The notes under the pieces are model-generated. The model ran no database searches. It was given only the letters and a program-made list of their open reading frames with translations, and was not told where the DNA came from. This document shows positions 23,089 through 34,634 of a stretch of DNA of 64,000 nt, one piece after another; the first letter of the stretch is position 1, and every line of letters starts with the position of its first letter. The stretch spans positions 30,807,614 to 30,871,613 of the forward strand of contig OY754334.1 of NCBI GenBank assembly GCA_963573305.1, given 5' to 3'. The translations under genes and the position numbers were made by a program. This DNA comes from Pyrrhosoma nymphula (Eukaryota > Arthropoda > Insecta > Odonata > Coenagrionidae).

Positions 23089-23195
23089 TACGTAAGATTG
23101 TCTCGGACGTCCTCACTCCCCTACGTAAGACAACGCAAGCAAAACTCAACCCCCCTCTCCCCTCGTAACGTCTTACGTAATACTTGAACGCCCCC
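23089..23195 (+). repeat. TTACGTAAG/CCCCCC repeat, copy 2 of 2
   Basis: It reads TTACGTAAGATTG, TCCCCTACGTAAGACAACGC, a CCCCCCTCTCCCC block, then TCTTACGTAA. See copy 1 at 22153. Confidence 0.55.
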
Positions 23196-23319
23196 AGAAT
23201 TCATATTCTGGATACTTATGAATAAACGTGTCCTCTTGCTTAAGATGAACGAGGAAAAAATAAATATAACACCTCTCCACGTTATTATTTTTATCGAATT
23301 AAACTTTTATATTGAATTG

Positions 23320-23550
23320 AGTTTCATTACGTGATGTTAAATGCGAGAATGGGTGATGCATGGAGAAAAAAATATTTTTCCTCATATTATGAATGCCATA
23401 TTCACGAAAAATAGGTTTTTAGAAGTAAACACTCCCGTGGAGTTGAATAAAAATATTTTATTTTTTTAAGTTATTGGCAAACTATTGCAATAAATTAAGT
23501 CGAAATGCGTGGATTCAACAGAAATGCCGCTGCAGTCTGGCGCTGTGGTA
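23320..23550 (+). repeat. Diverged dispersed repeat, copy 2 of 2
   Basis: It matches 20745-20990 block by block, ending GCCGCTGCAGTCTGGCGCTG. Confidence 0.6.
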
Positions 23551-25131
23551 CATTGAAAATATATTTGTCAACAAATCCGAATATGTAGTACATATTATAT
23601 TCTGTATTATATACTACTTTACCTGATAATGATTAGTCAAACACGTTTAAGGTCAGGTGTACCCATTATTTGCTGTAATCCCTGCTCATTTACCAATGTA
23701 CAGTGTGCAGATTCAGGTACAATCAAAAATTTAAAACAACCAAAAACTTTAAACGGTAATTGATTTTGCTTCTATAACCTCCATTTTTTTAAATGATAAT
23801 GAGGAAAGAAATCCTTTCTCATTCATATGTTCAAGAAGAGTATATCTTGAATCATACGGTGTGCTAGCAAAGAGGAATATTGATAACGTCGGTGTACGCG
23901 GGAAGTATCTCTAGGTGGAAAACCCTCATTAGTTACATTTTTTGCGTCGTGTCCAAGACAGCATCTTGAGTTGATTATAACGTACAAGTGTAGAATCCGC
24001 GGTTAACTGAAAAAATAGAAGAAATATTTGTTTATTTAAGCATGTAAAGTTGAATCGACGTAACTAAGAACTAGGTAAACGTTTCTAAATTAAACTTAGA
24101 AGTGTTTATTTATTTTTAATGACATCCAATGGAAGAGTTTTACATTTACATACTGGTCTATAGCACTGAGTTTTAGTTGTGTTTATCATTTTCTAATCTT
24201 ATGCTTTTCTTTTAGTGTTTTGATGCATTTTAAGAACTCTGTTCTTCATTTTTTCGTCACTAAACGCAGACCTCTATTTTTTTTCTTGAAAGTAGTTTTA
24301 AATTTAATATAATGTTTTTGTTTTTTTTTTCTTCTCATAATTATTAAATAATTGTTTGCGGACATTAGATATTCGAGAAGTGTGAGGATCTTTAAGCATG
24401 CTCATTCGTTTTTGTATTAGAGAAATTTTAAGACTCGTCCCACTTCTATACGTAGACGTTTTGTTGTGCCCCTTTGTGAGTGTAATTTCAAAGCATCGTC
24501 ATATATGTCGGTTTTTAAAATTGGGAAAGAAAACATTTTTTTCTCCAATTACTGAGAAATTTTGCGTTTATTTTCTTCACTCTCCAAACTCTTCAACCGG
24601 GAATAGATTAAAACTCCTTTTTTTTCCTCTCGTGGGAATCCAATTTGGGAGTACGTAGTTGGGAAAGGCGCGCGTTGAATCGATTGAGCTATGCGTGGGA
24701 TGGTGGCACTGGTAATTCTAGGCCCCCCCTTTGTCAGACCGGCAACCGTCTAGCGTAAATGCCCCCCCTCCCCGCCAACACTCCTTCAATCTGTTCACAG
24801 TCGCGACCCCTGTGTTCTATCGTTTTCAGGGTCTCTTGAAATGGGTCACGGCGCTGAAAAGAGGTTAAGAGCTCCAGAATTAAGGGGGTGTGGCTTTTCC
24901 CTACATTTTGACCGTGGCTGTGGTGAGTTTGGGAATTGAGTCCGGTCCCCGCATGGGTTGCTCAGATAATCCAATTACTGCGTTTGCACGAAAATAAACC
25001 GAGTCTCCGAAAATTTCTGAGTTTTTTTTTTGAGAAAAATATTCAACATATTATTTGACTAAATATGTTATCTCAGGCGTAATTTTATGAAATTGTGCTT
25101 AAAAATGACAATTGAGAAGAATAACTAAGTA
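23551..25131. other. Unassigned AT-rich sequence
   Basis: An 86-codon plus frame at 24398-24658 is unrecognised. 24700-24790 carries C-runs (GGCCCCCCCTTTG, CCCCCCCTCCCCGCC). No supported gene. Confidence 0.35.
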
Positions 25132-25242
25132 AATATTCCATTCTTCTTCCGGGTATCTGTCGCGTCGTTGTGTTTTTCAGACAACGTTTCTCCTCCCGTC
25201 CTGGAGGCGTCTTCAGACACCTGGAAGAAGAATGGAATATTC
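25132..25242. mobile_element. Foldback element F4
   Basis: Perfect 19 bp arms AATATTCCATTCTTCTTCC and GGAAGAAGAATGGAATATT bracket 72 bp. On the minus strand the interior reads CTGAAGAC, the stem CCTCC/GGAGG, then GAAACGTTG. Confidence 0.7.
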
Positions 25243-25270
25243 GTCTAATCGCCGCGGAAAACACCGAGAA

Positions 25271-25405
25271 AATAACTTAGTAATTCCACATAAATTTATT
25301 GAAAACACGACCAATATTTCGTCGTGATACCTGATGATGGCGTACAACGTCGAAACCTTGGTTGTTTGTTCAATAAATTTATGTGGAAATAATTACTACG
25401 TTATT
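25271..25405. mobile_element. Foldback element F5
   Basis: Arms of about 55 bp mirror around 25331-25336 and include TTCCACATAAATTTATTGAA against TTCAATAAATTTATGTGGAA. The right unit head reads CTGATGAT, stem GGCG/CGTC, then GAAACCTTGG. Confidence 0.8.
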
Positions 25406-25699
25406 CCTATTTACTTACTATTATTATATTGTCATTAAGACATTGTGTAATAAACATGTGGTAAAGCAGAAATAAGAAATGTAGCATTATAACGTATTTA
25501 ATGAGATAAAAACCCGGTTTCATGAGCTACCCGGTGGTTTTAATTATGACTGTTTTAGTCAAAACAAATAATACATTTTTGTTTACATTACACATGTTTT
25601 TGTTTAAAAGGCAAACCATTTTTGTTTTCTTTTTTTTTAATATTCTGCTTTCTCTCTCTTATTACGTGCCTTATCTATTAAAAGAGATCTAACTTAAGG

Positions 25700-25832
25700 T
25701 ACAAAATATGCAGATTATTCAGCTTATATATTTTTAATAAACACTTTCACAACCATAGGACCCGAAAGTAACGCAATTTCTAAAGAGTTACCTCATTTGT
25801 GCTTCAATTATTGCGGTAATTTGCTCATAATC
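25700..25832 (+). repeat. Dispersed repeat interrupted by an RTE remnant (left part)
   Basis: GGTACAAAATATGCAGATTA, TTTTTAATAAACACTTT and CAATTATTGCGGTAATTTGC match 57226-57360 in order. The continuation of that copy (57370-57440) is found here at 26287-26370, on the other side of the RTE fragment. Confidence 0.6.
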
Positions 25833-25849
25833 ATCGGTAGTCATCAATA

Positions 25850-26222
25850 CGAATAGTGGTTTGCCCTCTCTCTTAACCGCTTTCTTCTCACGTAATTCTT
25901 CGCTTTGGAATATTCCAGGATCTGTCTGATGCACACCATCCTTGGCTTTCCTCTGCAATTCTTCCCATTATTTCTTCTTCTAATATTGTTTTCTAATAAT
26001 AGAGGCTGTTGTGTTGCAAAATGTGTTCAATAAGTTTGGCCTTCCTTCTTCGCTGAGTTTTCATCATACTTCTTTTATCTCCAACGCTTCGAAGGACTAT
26101 TTCGTTGGTGATCTATCTCTCCGTCCATTTAATCTTCATCCTTCTTGGATAACGCCACTACTCCATTGCTTCCATTATCTTTTTCTCTGCAACTGCCTTA
26201 GCCCAGGCTTCACTACCAATAA
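25850..26222 (-). pseudogene. RTE-like non-LTR retrotransposon, RT C-terminal remnant
   Basis: Minus-strand translation gives GSEAWA, EKKIMEAME, a stop, then RRMKIKWTER, a stop, ITNEIVLRSVGDKRSMMKTQ and AKLIEHILQHNSL. After a frameshift comes GKPRMVCIRQILEYSKAKNY. This is the post-catalytic tail shared by RTE/BovB-type elements (FEMWxxRRMxxIKWTERxTNEEVL, then LIGHILRH, then GKxRGxPR). At least two in-frame stops and one frameshift make it dead. It interrupts an older dispersed repeat. Confidence 0.85.
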
Positions 26223-26284
26223 TGAGCCTGCTCCAAATATATGATTTAGAATAGTGCTTTCTTACAATTACTAGCTGTCCGCTG

Positions 26285-26400
26285 ACTTCTTTTACAGTAG
26301 AAAAATAAGATAGCAAAGTGCTTACATTGTATTTTTATTCAATTCCCTAAGAGTTTTCGCTTATTACAAACAGGAATGATTTTGCAATTATTTTCAAATC
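26285..26400 (+). repeat. Dispersed repeat interrupted by an RTE remnant (right part)
   Basis: AAAGTGCTTACATTGTATTT and the following ATTCCCTAAGAGTTTTCGCTT match 57374-57440 after the insertion. Confidence 0.5.
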
Positions 26401-27196
26401 AAAGATAATTTTTTCTATCAGTAGCGAGAGTATGCATTAAATTAATTCATTTCACGGTGGAACAGCATTAAATATTTGTACGGTCTGAAAACCAAAGTCA
26501 ATTCGTCCTCACGTCGATCACATTGCTCACGTTAAGTAACTGACAGTCTGATGTATTACGCAAAAACTGAGCTCTCTGTAAACATCAACCTATCATGAAA
26601 GCAAAGCCATCTTGTAATTAACGTTAACCATAAGTTAGACATGTAACCTGGCCTCAGTAGTGCATTTAATATGATAAGTATTTTAATGATTATTAAATTT
26701 GGCATGAAGAGGTGCTTCCATTTATTAACGTAATCCGAATCATATCGTTATTTAAAATCTCATATTCAAAGTGATAGGTAACTTTATCTGGTTATATTGT
26801 TACCCAAGATTATGTTACTATGTCCGTTGAAAGAATGATGGAACACTGGCTTGTGAAGGAAGTTTTTGGATGCTTGCGGCTATTGATGACTTAAATCAAA
26901 GTCTTAACTGTTTGGTGAGAAATGTCGAAGCTGAGCATTTGTAATTGAGTGCCGGTCTTCGATAATGAATCGACTTGCATGAGTATTTTCTAATTTGTGG
27001 GTAGAAGAACGGCAACATCGCATGTCACGTGATAGCGCGGGTTGTGAGGAAACATCTACCAACAGCATTTCGTATGTGCCCCGAATCGGCGAAGAGCGAA
27101 CTCATTTGAGTCTTGAAGACATTGTGACAGTTGAGCTAAATATCAAATTTAATACTAAATTTGGTATTAATTCGTGCTCTGTCATTTCATAAAAAG
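26401..27196. other. Unassigned AT-rich sequence
   Basis: A block at about 26530-26590 (TAACTGACAGTCTGATGTA) resembles 43638-43690 (TAACCGACAGTTTGATGTA), a probable old dispersed repeat. No gene is supported. Confidence 0.35.
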
Positions 27197-27325
27197 AGTT
27201 TTCCTTCACATCAACGGTGTTTGTAAATGGAATTGTTTCCCACAACGGAGGAGAGCAAACGCATGGTAATTGGTCGAGCCACAATCGCTCCGCCGTATAT
27301 TGTTCACCTGGTCCATTGTAGTCTT
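27197..27325 (+). repeat. Local diverged duplication, copy 1
   Basis: GGTGTTTGTAAATGGAATTG, then GAGCCACAATCGCTCCGCC and TTCACCTGGTCCATTG, parallels 28040-28140. Confidence 0.5.
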
Positions 27326-27758
27326 TGATTGACATCCTAAGTTCGTGTTCGCAATACTTCGCGCACCCAAAATGCTCTTTCCGTTCTTTAACTCGCACGG
27401 AAGTGATTAACACTCAACGCCACAATATTTACAGCATGATGACGTCCCAACGAAAACGATGAGTTGTCAATTTCATTTCGTGTAAAATTAAAGCCTACAT
27501 GGTTGCGTGTTTTTTTTTAACACAGCGTCAAAATACGTCCTTCTAAAGCTTCTTAGAGCTAGGCAACGTAACTTTACTTATTAAATATTACTAATGGTTA
27601 TCATCGCATGAATCGCATGTTTCGCATGAACTTTCTATCTCAACAATAAAACACTGAAGGTACACACATCTATTTATGAAAATAAAGGCTACTCTCCTTA
27701 ACTCTACTCTCATTTTCTGCAAAATTGTGATGGTGTGTTTTTTTTATAATTTTTGTGT

Positions 27759-27894
27759 ATTTTCGGTATCCATCACGTTAGGTTGCTTATTTTACTATGT
27801 TTCGCCTCTCTACCTGGAGGCACCGTCAGGTAAAAAAAAACGTCGTCGTCGAAACGTTGTAAAATAAGCAGCCAAACATGATGGATACCGAAAA
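27759..27894. mobile_element. Foldback element F6
   Basis: Arms (ATTTTCGGTATCCATCACG against ATGATGGATACCGAAAAT, continuing through GCTTATTTTAC) enclose about 40 bp. On the minus strand the left unit head reads CCTGACGGT, the stem GCCTC/GAGGC, then GAAACATAG. Confidence 0.75.
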
Positions 27895-28028
27895 TAATAT
27901 AAATAAATATTAAAAATCGCGGCAACCCGAGGAATGTTTTTGTGTGATAGTGAATTTAACATCAAAGCTAATGTAAAAGTTGTGCATTTTTAATATATCG
28001 TGCCCTGTGTTTTCACCACAATTGTTAA

Positions 28029-28140
28029 CTTCGTTTCAATGGTGTTTGCAAATGGAATCGTTTTACACTAGATGGCAGAGAAAACCAACGGTCTAGCCAC
28101 ATTCACTTTGCCATATCGTCTGCCTGTCCACTGGCGGTTT
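28029..28140 (+). repeat. Local diverged duplication, copy 2
   Basis: GGTGTTTGCAAATGGAATCG, TCTAGCCACATTCACTTTGCC and CTGTCCACTGG parallel 27197-27325. Confidence 0.5.
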
Positions 28141-28254
28141 TTGGAGAGGAAAAATGTTTTGCTGGTGAAGTTCGAAGGATAGCAGCTGATGCAACCAAAG
28201 ACTACGGGATAAAGTTGGGGATTTCCGGGGTGACTTTATGGAACTAACTATTCA

Positions 28255-28431
28255 TTTTGAATAAAAGAGTTACACTTAGTTTTTTCCACATTAAATTTTA
28301 ATTTTCACGACCATGGATTCGACGGTTAACGTCATCATCAGGCTCTGGTGATGACGTTATCGGTCGAAACCATGGTCGTGAAAATTAAAATTTTATGTGG
28401 AGAAAACGAAGTGTAACTTTTTTATTCAAAA
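28255..28431. mobile_element. Foldback element F7
   Basis: Two near-identical units of about 85 bp stand head to head: ATTTTAATTTTCACGACCAT faces ATGGTCGTGAAAATTAAAAT. Each unit head reads CTGATGAT (left, minus strand) or CTGGTGAT (right), the stem GACG/CGTC or GACG-like, then GAAACC or GAATCC, and each tail ends TTTTATTCAAAA. This is the clearest case of the head-to-head arrangement. Confidence 0.85.
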
Positions 28432-28711
28432 CAAAAACTACGGAATATCTAATGATGCCGAAGGTTTTCAAGGAAAAAGTTATGTAAAGATCAGGAAAGG
28501 AGCAAAATGATAAATCCTCCAAGTAAAGGGGACCTAATTGTTGGACAGATTCTGAGATATGGTCTGACTCCGGAGTGGATGCTAACGAATTAGACTGTAA
28601 TTCAGTATTGTTTTGATTCACGCAGTCACAGTAGAACCTCCATAACCCTGTTTATGCTAACGGGTCAAATTTGTACCTGCGATCTTTTTCTGTTGTAAAT
28701 GATCGATGCAC

Positions 28712-29149
28712 TCAGTACGAACGAAAATTCTCGGAAAATTTACTTATTTCAAGTAATACAAACAAAGAATCAAGTCTTGAAGGGATTAATCTGTTTCTTC
28801 CAAACTTTGTCACCCTCCGAATATGTAGGTCGATATTCCTGATAAATTCTTTCCACTGACGACCCAGAAAATCCTCACCAAGGTTACTTTTTTTTCGGCG
28901 GCCCATTTGAAAGGCTTCCCGGCCCCAAATAGTGGGCCGAGGCATGGGAAGCCCCGCTCCAGAGTTTTGGTCTCGACGCGCCAGATGGTTTGGCTGCCAA
29001 CTTCTGCTATAAATATAAAAAGTCTTCTCGCGAGGTATCTTGTGCTCGAAAATGAAGTGAAAATGGACCGACGGATGGGAAAAATTGTTAGATATCACGG
29101 CTTTCTTTCTTGCTTCACCGATATCACATATCTTGCTTTGTTGCTTCAC
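28712..29149 (-). other. Unassigned 145-codon open frame
   Basis: One of the longest open frames in the window; it opens with GTG. The first ATGs inside lie further in. It covers a GC-rich stretch (28895-29000). I recognise no domain, signal peptide or repeat, and composition is basic. It could be a worn retroelement fragment, an exon or chance. No product is proposed. Confidence 0.15.
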
Positions 29150-29212
29150 CGGAGCATATTGCCGTAATCAGGCGAAGGATTTTATGGTAAACCTAGATAT
29201 ATCGCATTTTTT

Positions 29213-29324
29213 CCTGGATTTCTTCCGCGTTGTTTGTTTTGTGGGACAATAGTTTTGCTGGCTGTCCTGCCAGCGTAACTGTTGAACCACAAAAAAACAC
29301 ACAAACGCGGAAGAAATCCCGGAA
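29213..29324. mobile_element. Foldback element F8 (degraded core)
   Basis: Arms CTGGATTTCTTCCGCGTTG and ACGCGGAAGAAATCCCGG enclose a strong hairpin GCTGGCTGTCCTGCCAGC. The GAAAC signature is reduced to GTAACTG or AAAACTA. Confidence 0.6.
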
Positions 29325-29574
29325 TAATGCCGGGATAATCATTCCAGCTCTGTGGAAACTTTAGAATTAACATAGATGAATCTCAGTGTACTACGTAACT
29401 GGTTTAATACTTTTCTCTGGTTAATGCTGTAACCGTTTTGCGGGAGGATTTACGTATGAATGCACATTTATATATGCACGCATACGTATGTACATACACA
29501 AAAACTACCGATTATTTGGTAAATGGATAATACCGTTGCTCAGCAGCCATAAATGATGAATTTTACGAATATTA

Positions 29575-29966
29575 TTCATCTACATCTACATACTACCCAA
29601 CAAGCCACCTCAATAGGCGTGTGGCGGGGGGTGTTAGAACACCAGCCGTTTACATATAAAAAGGAAACGCTCTAATGAAATTACGCCTAGCATTTATTGA
29701 AGTCCCTTATTGTTCGGGGGAAAAACGAATTCCCATACCTTTCCGTTCGGCAAAATATCTCTCTTAATTTATCGTTTCTGTCAGACCTGGAAAGATAGTG
29801 GAGTTCTAATATGATGTTCTCCATGTCGCTCTTAAAGATATCTATTCTCAATTGTTCAAGCAATCTAAGCCTAGCGCGCAGCCTCCGAGTCTCTAGCGGC
29901 TCCCAGCCTAATTCGTTTAACATCTGTGTAACGCTGTCTATACGCCCGTAGCAGTTTTTGACGAAT
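29575..29966 (-). pseudogene. CR1/Jockey-like non-LTR retrotransposon, 3' end
   Basis: Minus frame 29923-29687 reads MLNELGWEPLETRRLRARL and ends FFPRTIRDFNKC with a stop. It is the same C-terminal tail as the copy at 61902-62129. It is followed by a conserved 3' UTR (GCGTTTCCTTTTTATATGTA) and a GTAGATGTAGATGAA tail, the short tandem 3' terminus expected of CR1/Jockey-type elements. It is 5' truncated at about 29966. This last segment has no stop and is younger-looking than the copy at 61 kb. Confidence 0.85.
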
Positions 29967-30546
29967 TATTTGGTGAAAATATCGTGGTACCTTTCGGGAT
30001 ATCTAAATATTAGCTTGCAAGCTGCCTCATGAGGATGCTGAAGGGAAAAGTCGGACACCAGCCGTGTACACGTGATAAAAGATTTAAAAAGTGGATTATA
30101 AATGAGATATGCTCTATTGTAATTTGTTTTGCTATGTTTTTGTTATTTTCATTGAATCGAAAGTTAAGTTTGAGGACACCGGGCCTATCCACGGTATTTC
30201 CTGTACGCAGTCACCCGCAAGTTCACGCGGGTGTGAACATTCCACTGATGTAAAATCAGTCGGAGCAATATCAAGATATCCGGGTTCGAGTTCTGTTCTA
30301 CGTGAATTCTGCGGAAACTTCAAATTCAAGTTGTCGTGAAGTTAGTACCGTATTAGAGTATAGGTTAAAGGACAAGCCACCCAACTATCTCGACGAAATG
30401 AAACACCTCCTTTTAAATATGGGAAGGCAAAATAAGTTTTCGTTCAGGAATGAGAAGAAAGCTGACCAAGTAATGTGATTGGGGTAGCCATCTAGTGGTG
30501 TTTATACGATGATATCATTAAAACGATAGGTATCTTTATTTTATTA
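29967..30546. other. Unassigned sequence
   Basis: Overlapping plus and minus frames of 60-76 codons have no motif. Nothing is supported. Confidence 0.35.
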
Positions 30547-32512
30547 CTAGCTGAAGGTACCCGTTGAACTTCAACGGATGTGAAAAAACATTGAACTTAT
30601 TTCATGAGAAAACCACAAAACCTGAAGAATACTGTCAGCGTGATCGTTTGAGGTGTTCGTGTCCTATCTTGTTTGTTGTGATTCGTTCGTTTTCCCTTTC
30701 GTGCACGGAGAGTTGAGTGATTGTTTGTCCTCTTTAATGCACGGGAAACCCAATAATGGGCCACGAAGACTCATTACTACTTAATACATAGCACCTAGGT
30801 TGATAGATGGTCACCTCGTCCCTCAAGTTCTCTTGAGCCGAATAACAGCTTGATCACTTCCCATGTGTGCGTAAATATATTTACATTCAATGACTTAATT
30901 GAGTTCCGCCATTCAACGTTGATATGTGCGTTGAGTATCTTAATCAGGATAGGAGAGTAGAGTATAATCCAGCGGTTGACAACGTCAAAAGGAGCATTTT
31001 CAATAGCAGCGATGTTTATTTGTCCTATGAATCCTTCAATACCCGGACTATGCCTTTGGAATAAAGGGTGGCTATATTCATTGTTTCCTAAATCATAATC
31101 ATTGGTTACAAAATTAAAAATCTATGGCGATCAGTCTTAGTGCACTTGCCAATTTTCATGCACCGATGACGTCCATTGCGCAGAATATCCATTCTTTTTA
31201 TGGGTAAGAAGCATGTAGTGACGCAATTATAATTTTCGCCATCTTAAAACAGATTGAAGTTTCAAAACAGATGGCTCAATATTTGAACCAGATTTTTAGC
31301 TGGTTACCCGTCAGTAGGTTTGGTTAGGATGAAATTTGTGCGGTACTTAGCGTAATCCGAGAAACACCACGGGGAGATTATCATGATATTGCTAGTAGGC
31401 ATGTCTTTTAGCATCCAAGGCTAACCTATGTCGTTTTTCATGCAAGGACTCATTTTATCGCAAAGAAGACATTCCTCATGCTTTAGAAGATTTTTTCAAA
31501 AGGTTACCCTTTATTCTATTAGGCATGTTTATGGATATATTTTTAAGTCCAAGGAGGGGAAACACAGAGGCAAGTGAGAGACTCGAATAGGCAACTCGAT
31601 GATTGAGTCAATGTAAGTAAACTGCGTTTTAACACGTTTAAGTATATATAAATAACTCGTAAAGTTTATGTGGGAATTGGTCTAAAAAACAGTTCGCAAT
31701 CGTAATGAGAGGCAGACGGTTCCACTACGTGTAATTCATCTGAGTATTAAACTATAATAAATGACGCCGTATTTGTTGTAGCAACAGAGGCATTATTAAC
31801 ATTATTATTCGCTGCACGTAAATATTCTTCCACGTTTAATTCCTTTATGTGTATCGTTTTATACATAAGTGTTCTCTCGTATGCAGTTCCTTTATGAGAG
31901 CTACTTTGAGAATAGACATTGAAGAGTATACCTGTAAATATGCATTGAATTTATCGATTACCTCACGAAGCAATCAATCATGGGACCCTTGGGACTCTGG
32001 GCCCTTCTTATAGAAATTTTTTTTCTTCGTGCTATCATGGGCCGGCAGGAAATCTTAATTGCCATATGCGTGAATATCCTTTGGAATTCAAATCTCTGGT
32101 TGTCAAGGAAATATGCTATTGTTGATTTCAGAGAAAAATGTGAGATTTTTCAGCTATAAACATAATTTTCAGAGAATTACGAAGCGTAAAAGAAAAATGA
32201 TTGAAAGAATTAAAAACTTCATTTATTCAACCATCCGATAAAAAAAATTCCAGCCCTCTATCTTGAGTGAAAGTAATTTTTAAAGCAAAAAATAAAACCA
32301 CTGCACCAAACCCAATGCTTAACATGGACCACAAGGGACCCCCAGAAGGGGCCTTTGGGGGCCCTGACAGATTTTTAATCTAGCCTATGTTTCATCCCGG
32401 TACACTTTCTAACTACATACAAAATTTCAGCTCAATCGGTTCGGTAGTGTTTGCGTGATTGAGCAACAGACAGACAGACAGACAGACACCATTCAATTTT
32501 TATATATTAGTA
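30547..32512 (-). mobile_element. Non-autonomous Helitron, family A, copy 2 (tandem dimer, left unit)
   Basis: The minus-strand 3' end has the hairpin CCGTTGAAGTTCAACGG, about 10 bases, and CTAG followed by T at 30547. Its 5' end joins directly to the CTAG of copy 3: the junction reads GCTAG|TACTAATATATA, so the usual 5' TCA is missing. By eye it is nearly identical to copy 3 and more distant from copy 1. A (CAGA)n run lies near 32468-32488. It encodes nothing recognisable. Confidence 0.85.
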
Positions 32513-34496
32513 CTAGCTGATGGTACCCGTTGAACTTCAACGGATGTGAAAAACATTGAACTTATTTTATAAGAAAACCATAAAACCTGAAGAATACTGT
32601 CAGCGTGATCATTTGAGATGTTCGTATCCTATCTTGTTTGTTGTGATTCGTTCGTTTTCCCTTTCGTGCACGGAGAGTTGAGTGATTGTTTGTTCTCTTT
32701 AATGCACGGGAAACCCAATAATGGGCCACGAAGACTGATTACTACTTAATACATAGCACCTAGGTTAATAGATGGTGACCTCGTCCCTCAAGTTCTCTTG
32801 AGCCGTCTTCTGGTTGATTAACAGCTTGAGCACTTCCCTTGTGTACATAAATATATTTGCATTCAATGACTTAATTGAGTTCCGCCATTCAACGTTGATA
32901 TGTGCGTTGAGTATCTTAATCAGGATAGGAGAGTAGAGTATAATCCAGCGGTAGACAACGTCAAAAGGAGCATTTTCAAAAGCAGCGATGTTTATTTGTC
33001 CTATGAATCCTTCAATACCCGAACTATGCCTTTGGCATAAAGGGTGGCTATATTCATTGTTTCCTAAATCATAATCATTGGTTACAAAATTAAAAATCTA
33101 TGGCGATCAGTCTTAGTGCGCTTGCCAATTTTCATGCACCGATGACGTCCATTACGCAGGATATCCGTTCTTCTTATGGGTAAGAAGCATGTAGTGACGC
33201 AATTATAATTTTCGCCATCTTAAAACAGATTGAAGTTTCGAAACAGATGGCTCAATATTTGAACCAGATTTTTAGCTGGTTACCCGTCAGTAGGTTTGGT
33301 TAGGATGAAATTTGTGCGGTACTTAGCGTAATCCGAGAAACACCACGGGGAGATTATCATGATATTGCTGGTAGGCATGTCTTTGAGCATCCAAGGCTAA
33401 CCTTTGTTGTTTTTCATGCAAGGACTCATTTTATCGCAAAGAAGACATTCCTCATGCTTTAGAAGATTTTTTCAAAAGGTTACCCTTTATTCTATTAGGC
33501 ATGTTTATGGATATATTTTTAAGTCCAAGGAGGGGAAACACAGAGGCAAGTGAGAGACTCGAATAGGCAACTCGATGATTGAGTCAATGTAAGTAAACTG
33601 CGTTTACCACGTTTAAGTATATATAAATAACTCGTAAAGTTTATGTGGGAATTGGTCTAAAAAACAGTTCGCAATCGTAATGAGAGGCAGACGGTTCCAC
33701 TACGTGTAATTCATCTGAGTATTAAACTATAATAAACGACGCCGTATTTGTTGTAGCAACAGAGGCATTATTAATATTATTATTCGCTGCACGTAAATAT
33801 TCTTCCACGTTTAATTCCTTTATGTGTATCGTTTTATACATAAGTGTTCTCTCGTATGCAGTTCCCTTATGAGAGCTACTTTGAGAATAGACATTGAAGA
33901 GTATATCTGTAAATATGCATTGAATTTATCGATTACCCCCTGAAGCAATCTATCATGGTGCCCTTGGGACTCTGGGCCCTTCTTATACAAATTTTCTTTC
34001 TACGTGCTATCATGGGCCTGCAGGAAAACTTAAATGCCAGATGCGTGAATATCCTTTTAAATTCAAATCTCTGGTTGTCAAGGAAATATGCTATTGTTGA
34101 TTTCAGCGAAAAATGTGAGATTTTTCAGCTATAAACATAATTTTCAGAGAATTACGATGCGTAAAAGAAAATCGATTGAAAGAATTAGAAACTTCATTTA
34201 TATAACCATCCGATAAAAAAAATTTCAGTCCTCTGTCTTGAGTGAAAGTAATTTTTAAAATAAAAAAATAAAACCACTGCACCAAACCAAATGCTTAGCA
34301 TGGACCACAAGGGACCCCCTTTGGGGAGGGGGCCTTTGGGGGCCCTGACAGATTTGTAATGTAGCCTATGTTTCATTCCGGTACATTTTATAACTACATA
34401 CAAAATTTCAGCTCAATCGGTTCAGTAGTGTTTGCGTGATTGAGCAACAGACAGACAGACAGACAGACACCATTCAATTTTTATATATTAGTATGA
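32513..34496 (-). mobile_element. Non-autonomous Helitron, family A, copy 3 (tandem dimer, right unit)
   Basis: It has the same hairpin and CTAG at its 3' end (32513) and an intact 5' end TCATACTAATATATAAAA preceded by A (34497). Relative to copy 2 it retains a 12 bp segment (near 32809) and has a longer GGGACCCCC region near 34312. Head-to-tail tandem Helitrons are a known product of rolling-circle transposition. Confidence 0.87.
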
Positions 34497-34634
34497 TGAT
34501 GTGGTATTATAGGTATTGCCGTTTTCACAGAATTCATTGCGTATAAATAGTTTCAAACTTTGATGATTCACGTTAGCATTAAGTGAAAGAGCAAGTAAAG
34601 TTGTCTTCGGGCAGATGTGGTGGAATTGCTCCAT

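Noticed and set aside
25321..25365. A functional hammerhead ribozyme in F5
   Set aside because: CUGAUGA and GAAA are present around a hairpin, but an extra base precedes stem II and no stem III or NUH cleavage site could be drawn. Reported only as a hammerhead-like core.
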